Assembly: GCA_028829895.1 (NCBI GenBank)
Contig: CM054181.1
Coordinates: 28,170,357-28,234,356, forward strand
Length of the DNA: 64,000 nucleotides
Origin: Sinotaia quadrata
Taxonomy: Eukaryota > Mollusca > Gastropoda > Architaenioglossa > Viviparidae
Direction: 5' to 3'
Under the pieces are notes generated by a model that was given only the letters and a program-made list of their open reading frames with translations, had not been told where the DNA came from and searched no databases. Positions 24,773-38,400 of the stretch are shown here, piece after piece. The position numbers were made by a program, and so were the translations under genes. Position 1 is the first letter of the stretch; each line of letters opens with the position of its first letter.

Positions 24773-27700
24773 ATGCAATTTTTAATGATTAAAATGTATA
24801 TTTTCATATAAGTATCTATAGATTATTTATCTCTAACGATTTTAAAAAAATATACATTAAGTTTGTCCTTAAAATTGTACAAGAGACCATTCAATTTACA
24901 GAGATATTAGTAATAAAACATATATAGTAAAACCACTTTTTATAATCAGAGATGATCCATTTAACAACCTCATATAATCTGTGTAGAAATAATAAACTTT
25001 ACATTCATCAACAAGCATAGACACTTAATTCAGTTATATGGAAATTCAAACTTTTGGTTTGTTCTGTTGACTTACAAAGTTTGTGCTTACAACGTTTGTG
25101 CAAATTGAATTAATACATTAATAATTTTTTGCTGTTCATTTTAGATTTTTAAAAATTAAAAATAATTGTTGCATCAAACTATCTAGCAATATACCAGTTA
25201 CAGTTTTATAATTGAAAATACTTCACGATATGATTCGCGTGTTTGTAAAAAGAAACAAACAAAATTTAAAAAAGCATTTATGCGAAAAGTCATTTGAATA
25301 TTAGTCAGTGGTCTTCAGTGGTCAAAATCAGACATAAGACTTTACAAGCGTGCATATTGTTCAATAAAAATGTTTGGCTACTCCTTTATTCAGTTTATTT
25401 CTACTGTATGCAGACTTGAATGAAGAAAATCGTCCCGAAAATGACGTTTGCGACACCCGAAAGCGACGCATTTGTTCAACAGTATAGCTAGGCTAGAATC
25501 GTCGTAAATATAAAACTGTGTAAGAAATTCTCAAACTATCATCTACATCGTTTTAGTTACAAAGAATTATTTTTTAAATGAGAAGATACACTAGGTGTGT
25601 TTACATCAAAGTATGTTGCATGCAATGTGTGGAAACTTTTGAAATTGATGGGCTCCAACTAGTTATTTACAACGACAAATTTAATTTTTAAATAAGAAAA
25701 AAAAAATTTTTATTCAGTGGATTGAATTTCCGTTGATGACAACATGTACATGCAAATGAAAAGCAATGCGAGAGTCGCTCTGTTGATTACCACAGAGACG
25801 GGTTTAAGCCTATTTTCGTGAAATTACTGACAAGTCGATCCTGTTCCAAAATTTTCTGGGCTCGATGTTAGTTCGATCAATTGGCAGTTGGTGAAGGACA
25901 AGTCTATTTTCAGGCATTCTTTTGAGAGCTTAATGGCAGATAAATCTAATTACCCCTCAGAGTGGCGAGAGAGAGCGAGTATTTATACACCAGCGAAATC
26001 TTGCGAATAGCTAGCTACTAGATTTCACGAGCAGACAACCCCTTAAGAGTACGTATAAGTCGCATGAAAAGCGTCAAAACATGTCTTCGAATAGTCGGCT
26101 ATAAAAATCGAAAATTTCCTTCAAAAACTAACTTGTTAAACTAGTTCTGATTTACGCACCCACCGACTCCCGCACATATGAACTTAAATGGAATAAATTT
26201 ACTAATTTCGTTTAATCCATTTTGGACATTATTTTGGAAATATAAGTGACGACTAACTCGGTTGGAAGCCGGTAACCAACCAGAGACGAAAGGAAAATTT
26301 ATCAGATTATTTTGGTACTTATGATGTTTATATATTGGTTCATTTTTTATATGTTTTCTTAAAAATAAAGCATTGACATGCATGTGCTTATATTTTGTAT
26401 ATTCAGAATTGATGTGAGAGATACATAAGATAGTTGCGTGAATATGTGTTTATTTATTTTGTAATTATTTGTAATACAAAATCGTTTTGAACTGAAAAAT
26501 GGCACCTCGTTTTGTGACATGCATACATGTAGCTATTTCTTTAATTTTTATTGTTATAAATAATCCAACAAATTCACCGTATCAAGATTTTCTTAGAAGC
26601 GATAATACATTAAAGCAACATTCGATATTCCTTTTATCAGCAAACGGTCAATTTTGTAAAGAAATAATATTTTAAAAGGGCAATATTCTTCTCAACACTT
26701 AGTTTCTGCATAAATCAGATCGAAAACAATTATTCTTTTATCAAACAGCGATCTGTCAGACAAAAAAAGTCATGCGGTTAGTGTTTTCACCGGAAATATT
26801 CATAGCTAATGTTTTTCAAATTTATTCGCTATATTCAGCTTTAGGAAAACTAATTCGACTGTGTTTCTATAACACGTTACAACGGAATTAAAAGATTTGT
26901 AAGATTAAATAAAATAATGATGATAAAATCACGAACTGTTTCTTACATTTTTCAAAGACGCCATATTCTGGAAAGATTACTCTCATGTCATTTTGTCTTG
27001 ATGTGATGAGTTTGAGTAGCAAATAAGAAACATAACTTTTGTTTCCCATTCAGATCACATGTTTGCAACAGTGAAGGCAGGAAAATGTTCGGATTCATCG
27101 ACATTTCAAAGCAGTTTCTGATAATCTCGTTGTATTTTAAATAAATTGATTAGCAAATAACAAATAGCTTACATATTTGTGTACATATCCATGTTGTTTC
27201 TTCTGCATTTAAAGTTTCAATTAGCTGTGTATAGGTTTTAAACCTGAACTAGTAAGGGTAGAAAAACCTGCGAATTGCATTTAAGAATAGAAATATCGCG
27301 ATTATGCTATTATATATATACATATATTTTTTAAACCATTATATTTAAATAGATACTTTGTTTATTACTTAATATTATCTGTGCAGTATAATAACTTAGC
27401 ACGTTTTATATTTGGTTGAGAAAAATAAAGCTTATTTATGATGGCTGGTAATTTTGTTAATATGATTTCCATGTTGCAAAGTTGTAGCTTTATACCCTAT
27501 TTTAAATTTTAAAAATGTATCCCGATTAAGTTAATAATTTAGATTAATAAAGAAAATATATTCGTTCAAGTGAGAGAATTATATAGCTTATTTTAAAATA
27601 TTTTTTCCTGGACAAAAAATCTTTTCTTCAGGTAAAATATTACTTTCTAAGTTTTCAAAAGCAACATGCTTTTTACGTATTCATACTCCTATAACATCAA

Positions 27701-28194
27701 TATTTTAATAATTTTTACATGAGCATTAGGCCTTGTTGTAGATTTTAACATGTAAAATAATTAGATTTAATCAGCTATATATACAATTTCTTTTGTATTC
27801 TCAGACTTTTTTTTTTTAAGCCAGGCAAAGATCAGTTCACAGAAAACCCGTTACCATTTCTATCGACTGACAGAGCCAGGGCCTTACTCGATAAAAATGG
27901 ACCAAGACAAATATCATTCACTTCTTTCTCCCCGCCCCAACCTCCGCCCACCACCACCACCACAGCCACCACTCCCATTAATAAAAATGCTGTCTCGGAA
28001 TGTTGTGGCGCAAAATCGGCCCAGACCGGAAATGATTTCCCAAATTCAGTCAATGAGTCAGTTGTTTTGACCGCCTGAAAATCTTTTGCTTGGTCGACAG
28101 CCTGACACTCCATTACGGCTGACAAAGGTATGCAGAACACACATCAAACACACGACTCTATGTCTGCACAATTGCTTGACCGTTTACACGATTA

Positions 28195-28365
28195 GGTCAG
28201 ACTGTAATCTAAATTATGTGTAACGTGTTAGACTTCGGCAGACTAAAGTCTAAGTCTGTGTGACCTGTCTGAATTCTGCAAACATTAGTTTAAGTATATG
28301 TAACCTGTCTGACTTGGCAGACTCTAATCTACAAGTATGTGCAACTTGTTTGACTTCGACAGAAT
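28195..28365. repeat. degenerate ~56-60 bp tandem repeat
   Basis: Three to four units of the pattern TGTRACNTGTCTGACTTCGGCAGACT, then TAGTCTAAGTNTATG, with substitutions and small indels. Confidence 0.75.
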
Positions 28366-28456
28366 TTGTTTCGTGGAATAAATCAAACAAAAGTTCGTCT
28401 GCTACGTTCTCAGTTTATCTGCTGGTTAATTAGTGCGACCCATATCAGATTGAAGG

Positions 28457-28458
<2 letters not shown>

Positions 28459-28522
<64 letters not shown>

Positions 28523-28545
28523 GTGAGTGAGTGGGTGGGTGAGTG
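28459..28545. repeat. (GT)n(GA)n(GAGT)n compound microsatellite
   Basis: About 16 GT units, about 14 GA units, then GAGT/GGGT tetranucleotides. Confidence 0.97.
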
Positions 28546-28987
28546 AGAAAGAAGGGAGATCAGTTCTGAGGAATCATTCTGCGAGAGAGAAATATAGAAA
28601 GAGGGTAAGGGCGGGTGTATAAGGGTGGTGGGTTGAGAAATGGGAGCCGAGGGGCCTAGAAGCAGAGAAATCGATGAATGTTTTGAGGCAGAGACGACTC
28701 GTGTCACGACTATCATTACCCTTTCGATCAATACGATTCCTGAGAAACGTGCGACCCGAGACAATGACGGTTAGCTTAGTATGTCCATGACGACGTTTGA
28801 GTTAAGTGGCTTCAATTATTTGCTATTATGACGTCATAGAATAGTAGGTTATTAAAAAATCGTTTATTTTTAGAATGCATCTTCGAAACTAGCGGTTCAA
28901 TAAATATATATTATATACTGATTAACGGTGACGATATTCGGCTAAAGAGGTTTTAATTTTCGACATGTCCATAATACTAATGTGCAC

Positions 28988-29440
28988 GGGTGGTTTTAAA
29001 TTGCAAAGATGGCTTTAGTGGTTTTGAATTGTAAAGATGGCTTTAAACTGCAAAGATGGCTTTAAGCTGCAAGGATGGCTTTCAGCTGCAAAGATGGCTA
29101 AAGTGGCTTTGAACTGCTAAGATGGCTTTAAACTCCAAAGATGGCTTTAAGCTGCAAGGATGGCTTTCAGTTGCAAAGATGGCTAAAGTGGCTTTGAACT
29201 GCAAAGATGGCTTTAAACTCCAAAGATGGCTTTAAGCTGCAAGGATGGCTTTCAGTTGCAAAGATGGCTAAAGTGGCTTTGAACTGCAAAGATGGCTTTA
29301 AGTGGTAAAGATGGCTTTGAATTGCAAAGACGTTTTTTGAGCTTCAAAGATGGTTTTAAGAGGCAAAGATGGCTTTGAGCTGCAAGGATGATTTTAAGCT
29401 GCAAGGATGGTTTTAACTGCAAGGATGGTTTTAAGCTGAG
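28988..29440. repeat. ~18-bp minisatellite (GCAAAGATGGCTTTAAACT type)
   Basis: More than 20 variant units of AAAGATGGCTTTRARCTGC. Some are grouped in a higher-order ~90-bp repeat that includes AAAGATGGCTAAAGTGGC. Confidence 0.95.
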
Positions 29441-29545
29441 CTTCTTTCGTTTCTGGAAGATTAGAGTTAGTTTGAGGTTAGTCTGAAGTGTCACGCGTCA
29501 GAACATTCGTAACATTTTAATTCACCGAGTGTGAATTTCGCACTC

Positions 29546-29780
29546 GGGAAAGACTCTAAAGTTTAAACTCATTTTGATTGTAGTCAGGTTTTTAGGTGAC
29601 TTTCTTACACTAAGCATTCTGGAGGGAAAGACTCTAAAGTTTAAACTCATTTTGATTGTAGTCAGGTTTTTAGGTGACTTTCTTACACTAAGCATTCTGG
29701 AGGGAAAGACTCTAAAGTTTAAACTCATTTTGATTGTAGTCAGGTTTTTAGGTGACTTTCTGACACTAAGCATTCTGGAG
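29546..29780. repeat. 78-bp minisatellite, three near-identical copies
   Basis: The unit includes GGGAAAGACTCTAAAGTTTA and GTAGTCAGGTTTTTAGGTGA. Copies differ at one or two positions. Since 78 is a multiple of 3, both strands show periodic open frames, which are not genes. Confidence 0.97.
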
Positions 29781-29820
29781 GAGAAAAAAAATTAAACTCT
29801 TACTGATAATATTTAGTTGC

Positions 29821-30100
29821 TATGAGATTCGAACTCTGTAAAGTAGTCGGCTAAAACTGTTTTCAAGTCCTGCTGATTACAGTCAGTTTCTATGAGATTC
29901 GAACTCTATAAAGTAGTCGGCTAAAACTGTTTTCAAGTCCTGCTGATTACAGTCAGTTTCTATGAGATTCGAACTCTATAAAGTAGTCGGCTAAAACTGT
30001 TTTCAAGTCCTGCTGATTACAGTCAGTTTCTATGAGATTCAGACATTTAAAGCATTCGAGAAACCTTCAGCTCTTGCAGACTGAAATCAGTTTCTGCTTA
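29821..30100. repeat. 70-bp minisatellite, three copies plus a diverged fourth
   Basis: Exact 70-bp period: copies start at 29821, 29891 and 29961, each with TATGAGATTCGAACTCTATA and GCTGATTACAGTCAGTTTC. A partial, diverged unit starts at 30031. Short similarities (GTAGTCAGG/ACAGTCAG) suggest kinship with the adjacent 78-bp array. Confidence 0.97.
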
Positions 30101-33100
30101 GTTAGGATACTGAAAGCATTGTGAAAACTTTGTTTCTCGACAAGTTGTGGAAATCGACGCAAAACCATCACTCATCTTGTTTGTTTGCCTGCGCTAGCAG
30201 ATGGCATATATTGTAAGTGGGAGTTTCTCTCTTTTCTTACAAAAATCAAACTAAATAATAATGTCTTGTATTATTCTATTTTTAAAAATATCTAATTTAA
30301 ACATTAAAAAGTTATTTTTAAAAATGTGTAGTGTGTGAATATGTGTGCGTGCGAGTGTGTGTTTAATTACTTTATAAAAATATAAATAAATAAAAATTGA
30401 ATTTAAAATAATTAAGTCAGTAGAGTTTTCAACAACCGTAAAACTGTCGGCCATTTATATGCTATTATTTAAATGATTTAACTGTTTAGCTTAAGTATAT
30501 ATTCAAAGATTTTAGACGCCACATGCCTCTTCTTTCTGTTGCTTGCAGCAGGCGACACAAGGTACAGGCGGTTCCCAGTTGCGAACGTCCGATTTAGGCA
30601 TTCCACAGATACGAACCAAATACTAAAAGCCCCAGCTACGACAATATATTGGAGCGAACGGGGGCATAACTGTATTTACTATGGAGAAATATGACTGTAA
30701 TAATAAATTATATTATTTGTTGTAATGTAAAATAATAATACGATAATTTCGTATTTCTTAAAAAAAAAATAAAAAATAACACGATAATTTCTGTTGTGTT
30801 TTATCTGACATTACTAGCCAGGAGTAAGGTCGTCGCCATTTTAAGTCGGATCTTTCATGTCTACATTGTATAATCTGTATTCATTGTAACGTTACTTTCA
30901 TTATAACGTTGCATATATTGTATTGTGTGTATACATTTTATCGTGTTGCTTTCTTACTCTTACTTTCCGAGAATGGTCAAACTCCTACCTCGACTTCAAA
31001 TCTATGCATCAAAGAAGGAAAAAATACAATACAGTTTTCAGACAGAAGTGAACATCGGCCAGGCTTTAAGCTATAGTCAGTCAACAACTCGGTACCACTT
31101 TGATAGACAAATTTCACCTAATCAATGGACCATGTTGAGGGTTCCGCTTCGATGAAGGCATCACTAAACAATGGTTCAGAGTTACAGAAAAATTCGACTT
31201 CAAGACAATTTTGTTGCAGACGACATCACTTGACAGTCCCCTTTTGTTTCTGGCAGGCAAGAAACTTTGGACGAAAATATCAATAAACCTCGTAATTTTA
31301 GGAATAACTATTGAACGACTTTTCTGTGGCGTGATCAGTCGTTTCTGTCCATACTCAGCTATTCGTTATACATACCATGTATAGTCATTGCGTACATTCT
31401 ATCTTTTGCCTTCATGTGAAATTTTCCTAGTTTTCGCCCGAAAGTTACATTCTTTGTAATTCATATAATTTATCATCTTTATAAATAAGTTTGCAATCAT
31501 GAAATCTGCCAGCACCGTGCGACACAGAGAATCCAATAATAAAAGGCGCAGTGCGCAGTGATTGGTTGGTCATGTAGGGGGGCGCTTCCGGCTTCTGCCG
31601 CTTGGGGAGGGAGAGTGGGGGAGAGGGATTCGTCTGTCGTCCTCGTCGTTTGTCGTTCTCGTCTGTTCCGAGCACTGATATAAAGTACACCTTTAAATAT
31701 TCACGTAAAACACTAACCTAATCTAAATTCAAGTGAAAATCAACTTTTCATCAGATTGATTGTTAAAATCGAATGTTAATACCTTGCATCGATAACATGA
31801 TTCCTACGCTAGTCAAATTACAATAGTTACCGCTCGGAGACAGAAAATATGTGTCGTTATGCCTTAGACTAGAGCGAGCGGTTTGGGGATGGCAAACAGT
31901 TATTTTCAACAGAAATAGTTTGGCAAATGAATAATTAATTAATTGCGTTAAGAGAAACAGTTTTTCGAACTGGCACTTCTGTAGACAGCTTGCTGATATG
32001 TTCATTCAGGCTTTGAAAGAGGAAGCACTGGTTTTGCATTGCGTCTGCCAACAAAAAGGTAGCATTGTGATGACATCAGACAACTGTGTGCTAAAGACAG
32101 CTAAAAAGAAACATTCAAAACAGCTCTAACTTTTGCAATGTAACAAACTATAATGAATGACACTTTACATACTGGAATGCTGGTGACGTTTGACGTTTCT
32201 ACATTCGCAATTTTGCACTATTGTACATAAAGAGATAACACTACCTACTTTGAAATGAATGATGATAAGCTAGAAGAGAAATGGAAACACACGTGAGATT
32301 AAAACATTCGGCTTGCAATTTGTAATTGCACAAAAATGCTTCGAGGTTGCGAAATGCTTTCGAAAATAAATTAAAGCGATTATTGTTTAGGGTAAGAAAC
32401 TAGCGGGCAAAACGTCGGACTAGGTATAATATAAAAAAAATGCTGCTGGAAGAGACTAGAATAAATTTATGTCGCAGATGATACGAGACAAAACACAATC
32501 ATGCGAGAGTGGTCTACCTATCACGTGTCTTCCTTTTTCATACACATGTTTAGGCTATTTTAAACCTCATCAGTTTCACTTTACTGACTACTCGGGTTGT
32601 TATTTCAGTATGGGTTATTGTTGTTCGAAGACTTTTTGCACGAATTATATCGAAGATGAAATCTTGTCAATATTAGTTTCAAGTCATTAAAAGTCACTTG
32701 CCATAGAGCGTGTACACTTTCCATACAAATCTAAACTAAAACCCGATTATATAATGCGTCTGCTTTTAATTTCAGTGGACTTTATATGGTCCTTAAAAAG
32801 ATTATTAGTTGATTATTTGGCAAAGGCCGAAATGACGCATTAACTAGAATTCAATGATTCTTCATAGACCAGAGTCACTATCCGCCAACTGGCCTCTCTT
32901 TAAATCTGGTCAGTCCCTCTATCTCGGTGAACTGTTGTTACAAAAGGCAAAATGACAACAACAAAAAAAAGACTCTGCGCTCATTGTTCTTTAAATGAGA
33001 TATTGATTTCAGTTTACATATATAATGAAGACTAGTAGTAGTAGTAGTAGAATCGTTCAGTAGGAATTAGTTCTATACTACACATACTTGACGGTTATGC

Positions 33101-35174
33101 TTACATGTAGCCAAGAGACGATACCTCATTAAATAGACCTGTCGTACTTATTTCAAACAATAAATATATATCAGCAACATTTCAAGGACACTATTTTTAA
33201 TCGTCTTGATCCGTAGTTGTTTCAATGTCGCGAATGTAACCGCAGCTCTCATTGCCAAGATCACGCAGTTGCCGTCCTTGAACTTCACGCGGTCTGGCAC
33301 GTGTTGGAAACGAATGTTCAGTTATTTTTGTTCAGACTGCAACCCAGCCGGCGGTGCCGAGCAGCTCGAAGACTATAGTCTTCAAATATGGTGTTTGCGA
33401 CACTCACGCCGAATGATGTCATGTTTAGTAGTAGCTGTAAGTACTACTTCTGCCTGAAAATTAACCAGCGGCTGCCGACAATACATCAGCAGTCAGTCGA
33501 GACTGTTATTATGTACGACCATTGAAACCACTTTCTAAAATCGTATCATGATTGCTGACACATACAAAAACACAACTTTTCTTTATTCAGAGTTAACACT
33601 AGACACACACACCCCAAAAAAAAAAGAAAAAAAGAAAAAGAAAATAAAATAACAACGTTGAAATAGATTTGTGCATTGATTTCAACAAATTTGTACAAGC
33701 ACTTGAGAAACTAGACATGCAAAACTTCCCCGCCTGATTATATTCAAGTGCCTATCTATGGCTTATCCGTAGGTTTACTTCTTGGTCTTACTCCCACCCA
33801 CCCAAATCCAAACAAGACGCAAACGACCCAACCCTCTCTATGCGCCAATACTAAATAGATTGCCCCTGCACGGTAAGATGTACATCAATCCTCACATTAT
33901 GACTGAGCTTATAAACTGCCAGTAATTATAAGCGCTATCGCATGTTTTAGTTCACATCATTTATACTTTCTTCCTTTAATGCATTCTAAAACAATAATTA
34001 TGATGTGGTTTAATAATTACCTAATTTCTGTTCAATTGTTTAGGTCAAAATATTTATCGTCCTGATGTGCTGTGACTTGTTATAGGAGTGAATTGTATGA
34101 ACTGTCAAAGTACAATTGACTTCAGGTTTATATCTAGTGCAGTGTCTTTTTGTTGCCATTTATGAATTTACCAGTCAGATTTATAAAATAAATAAATAAA
34201 TAAATGCATGTTTCGCTAAAATGTAAGACTTTTCTAAAAAGGAAGTCCAATCATAGGTCTACTTTTATTTTGTTAACTGAACGTTGTTTTGAAAACCACC
34301 TTTCACATTGGTGACATCCGTATCTCATTTATCCCTTCCCACCTCGACTGCTCCGACATTCTGTTATAATTCTGTCTACCATTCTGGTGTCTGTCACCTT
34401 GTTCTAGAAAGAAAAAAAACTTGAAAAGTGCTGTCATAGCTAATAATATATAATTTTACTTTATTCAATCATCACCAAACTCAATAAGGCGTCAACCAAT
34501 GTTACTTAACCCATTAAATAAATCCAAACTCAAATTAACTTTGTTATATTTTTCAAAATAAAAGCACAGACTACATAATCTGAAGATAAAAATTAAAATA
34601 CCCACTTGACATTGATCATGATAAGTATGGAAAGGAATATACAAACTAGCAAATAGCAGTATTTAGAGTTTTAGACACTAGAAATGGAGAAAATACTGAT
34701 GTAAATGATAACGGTTTATTCTGGAATTTTGGAAACACTAGAGTTGTTTCTAAAATAACGACTGTTTCATAAATAATACTTATTTATTTACTAATTTTAA
34801 AACCTCTTCGGTAGAGCTAACTCTATAACCTTCAATGCACAGTTTAACAAGAATTAAAATGAAGAAAACTAAGCTATGTCATTTCGGTGTTTCAAATTCC
34901 GACAAATATTGCAAATACAATTTACATATAATTTAGTTCGAGTTAAAATAGTCTATAACAGTATTAACACAAGGCTATCGCTTTACAATTATACTATAGG
35001 CCTACAGTACACTGATATTTATTACCTGAGGTGACAGGCCTGGGGATCTTTTCCCTTCTTGTTTGTCTGAATTGTATTGTAAAATTAATTATATTTATAG
35101 AATCAAATTGGGTATATATATCTCGAAAACGGTCGTTACTAAACGTGTAGACGCTACGTTGCGACGGTATTTTC
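30101..35174. other. intergenic region between cry and METTL25, right half
   Basis: AT-rich DNA without a supported gene, apart from a possible orphan exon at 33246-33436. The segment 30570-30670 (CAGTTGCGAACGTCCGATTT, then ACAGATACGAACC) resembles ends of pogo/Tigger-type repeats, but I find no matching opposite end. Canonical E-boxes are at 32290-32295, 32522-32527 and 33298-33303. Confidence 0.5.
33246..33436 (+). CDS. possible orphan exon, cysteine-rich, unidentified
   Basis: An acceptor-like CCGCAG precedes an open segment that ends at a consensus donor GCT|GTAAGT (33437). The frame stays open from 33206 and is richer in GC than its surroundings. The peptide contains LNFTRSGTCWKRMFSYFCSD then CNPAGGAEQLEDY, with several Cys and a potential N-glycosylation site. 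It loosely recalls the Cys spacing of folate-receptor/HHIP-like domains, but too weakly for an assignment. No partner exons were found. Confidence 0.2.
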
Positions 35175-35250
35175 AAAATGGCGGAAAGTTGGCCACAGTG
35201 TATTTGCTGTTAGGTTGGATGGCGCTTCCGGCTTCCGCCGGTTTCGCGTC
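35175..35250 (+). promoter_or_regulatory. METTL25 proximal promoter: YY1-like and ETS-like sites
   Basis: AAAATGGCGG at 35175-35184 matches the YY1 promoter motif. CTTCCGGCTTCCGCCG from 35225 contains ETS-type CTTCCGG cores followed by a CpG-rich stretch. Both lie within about 240 bases of the ATG and no TATA box is evident, as is usual for housekeeping promoters. Inference from motifs only. Confidence 0.45.
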
Positions 35251-35410
35251 TTTGTTATTTGCCCTTGTATCTTAGAGTGGTCTGGACTTTTAGTCTTATA
35301 CTATTAGTCTTGGTTACCTATTTAATCGAGAGTTGCCAGCCATGGTTATTATAAACTCATTGATATGCTAGAATGAAACTAAGTTGTTTATTCACTTATA
35401 ATAGGTCAAA

Positions 35411-38400
35411 ATGGAACAAAGGCACAGTAAAGAACGTAACGATGTAATATCGATTGTAACAAAAGCATTATCGGAAAGCTCTCAGTTTTTAAAAGACTAT
35501 CTCTCTCTTGCCAATGCTCACCCTACACATTTTATTGTCAACAATCTCTGGGATAATCTGCTGCCCCAACATATTCAGGAAGAACTTTTAGCTTTAAGCG
35601 ACCAAGAACTTTGTAAATTGCCTCTTTACCAGCATTTACGAAATGTTGGAACTGCAGACAAAGCAACCATCACTAATACATTGCGCCAAGCGCATGACAT
35701 TCAATGTATTAGTTCTACTAACTTCACTAGTACTAGTACCAGTCAGATAGATGTCTCTGAGGGTCAAAGAGAAGGGCGTAACTTGAACGATGAATTTGAC
35801 GTGAACCATACAGTGACACGGTGGGATAATCTTAATAATTTTTTATTAGAGGCACAGAATCACAGTATGAAAAATCTCCCTTGTACAAACACAGATCTTA
35901 AGAATATATGGGACTGGCTTGAAGATAAATCTACTGCCGTGTTAAATGGACCAATTGAACCACATTGGGTTAATACATTCATGAAAAAAAAGAAACTTCA
36001 TGAAGTAGAAATTATGGCTACGCTGTGCACCCAACTTTTTTACAAGAGTTCTGCTAATATTGTGAGGAGTGGTTTTATTTCTTTTGAGTTTTGATTTAGA
36101 GATTAAGATAAGCATGCACACACACACACACATAAGTTCACTGACTACAGCATTTTCTGTATCCGTTAAATTAGAAAATATATATTTTTATTATGTAATT
36201 TGATCTTTTTATTAAAAAAAATATTGCCTTTCATTTACATCATATTCCCTTCTGTATTATTTTTAATAAAATTAAATATTTTGATCTGCTTAAAAAATAA
36301 TTTAGTTAACGTTTGAAATATTTATATTTAGATACATATTTTATTTTGGTATAAATTAAAAATATAGGAAATAAATGTTTGCTTTGTTAGATGATGTGCA
36401 AGGACACAGAAATGGGAGTCCTTTTCTGCTGTTTTGTGGATAAACATACATAATAACAAATTTGTAGTAGGTATGGCTAGGGACAGAAACAAATATGAAA
36501 TTTGGGATGAATTCTCATGATAACAAATTGGTAGCTTTGCTATATTAGATAGTGTAGGAAAATAGAAAATGTATTTGATTTTGGTGATTAGCTCTCAATC
36601 TCATGATTACTTAGTGAAGTTACATCTTCCAAAGAGCTTAGATTCTAAAGTCAGCATGTAAGGTGAAAATTGTGCTTAGTCAATATTATTCGTGAAACTA
36701 CTAGAATCATAATCAGCAAGGCAAGATGATAAATATGAGAGGCACATGGGAACTGAGACCATCAGAGGGTCCAGCATATGCTTATTCAAAGTTATTGAAT
36801 GGAATGGCAAATGGAATCTGACACAATGCTACCCTAGTTATTAGTTATGATTATTATTTTATTGTTATGTCTTAAATCATTTGCAGGTCCAATCATTTCT
36901 TCCATTTTGCTAGATTTATTGAGCATGTTTTAATCTTTTAACTAGTATTTATAACTTTTTCAAGTGTAAGATGTGATATCTGAATAAAGAAGGTTTAATT
37001 TACTGGTTTAGTAATTGTCTTCATTTTTCTATACAGGTAGTTGATATTGGCAGTGGCAAAGGTTATCTGAGTACACATATGTCACTTCATGCAGGACTTC
37101 CAGTGGTTGGAATTGATTCACAGCCAGTTAACACTGTAGGTGCCAAACAATTAGCTACTAAATTGGGCCGGCAGTGGCATGGCTTTTTGAGAAATAAAAA
37201 GAAAAAGCAACATATGAAAGAAAGAAATGACTGTAATGAACCAAGGTCATCCCTTTTAGTGAAGCTAACAGGTGAAGTTTCTGGGATTGAAAACTTGTCC
37301 TGTTCTAGTGATATAGCCCAGATAGCTACCTCACAAGAGCAACACCAGACTGTTTCTAACAAAGTTAATGAAAGTATTGCTGAAATAGAAAGTATGGTAA
37401 AAAATGATTGTGTGCTTGACAAATATGCATCTGGAAACCCAAATATATCTGGAATCAAAATAATTGATATGGCTTCAGGGAAGACAAAAGTTGAACCTTC
37501 ATGCTGTCATGAAAGTAATATATTCAGTTCAGATAATAGTAACATACTTCCACCATCTCAAATGCATTGCCATCATTTACACTCCAGTACTAGTGACAAA
37601 GTTTTAACTTCTGTTAACCAAATCCTTGAAACGAGTCCCTGTACTTCAAAAGAAAATTTAACAAGTTTCAAAATGTTTTCAAGCATTTCATTAGAGCAAA
37701 GTTCATTTGAAGAATCAACATTTCCAGATGCATCATGGGAAGGAAACAGTAGGTATCAAGCAGCAAGAGTCAAGAGAAAGGAATCTTTCAAAGCTGAAAA
37801 ATATCTCCCTATAACTTTGAGTGTGGGTCCAAAGACAAATTTAACTGAGATTGTTGAATTAGCAGCCAAGGCCTTTTCTCTTGAAAATTCTGTTGAAGAG
37901 TTGAAACTGTTGCTGACAGGACTGCACACTTGTGGTGGTCTTGGTGCAACCATGTTGAAACTTTTTTCCAAGGACAAATCAGTGAGAGCAATGTGTGGAG
38001 TAGGGTGCTGCTACCAGCTTATGAGGGAGAGATTTCAGGAACCGACCTTACACACTGGTATGTTGAGTAACCAGCAATGAAAACTGTAAATCACAGTTAC
38101 TTTTAACATGACAAAGTTCAGAATGTATTTTTGTTTTAACATTCTTAAGTGTCTTTAATCAAGTGGCATAATTATTTTATTTCACTCCTTTTTCCTACAT
38201 ATGTGAGTTGAACAGTTATTTTTTTTCTTCTTAATAATAATAATGGAATTGTCATCTAAATTAAATTATATAATTTTTATTGTATGGCTTTTAAAAATAA
38301 GGATTTAACTTACAACTTTAAGCAGTTATTGCCTGCCTGATCATGATTTGAATTTTTTAATGTACACATTTATGAAGTTCTGTTTACACACACACATTGT

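Noticed and set aside
29522..29795. Repeated open frames with a 26-residue period on both strands
   Set aside because: They follow from a 78-bp minisatellite whose unit is a multiple of three; no start, splice or domain evidence.
29821..30030. GATTCGAACTC resembling a tRNA B box
   Set aside because: It occurs once per 70-bp minisatellite unit with no A box or cloverleaf around it.
30560..30680. Possible pogo/Tigger-type end (GTTGCGAACGTCCGATTT)
   Set aside because: No matching inverted end or TA duplication could be found, so it is not called as an element.
37087..37458. 123-codon minus-strand frame
   Set aside because: Antisense shadow of METTL25 exon 2.
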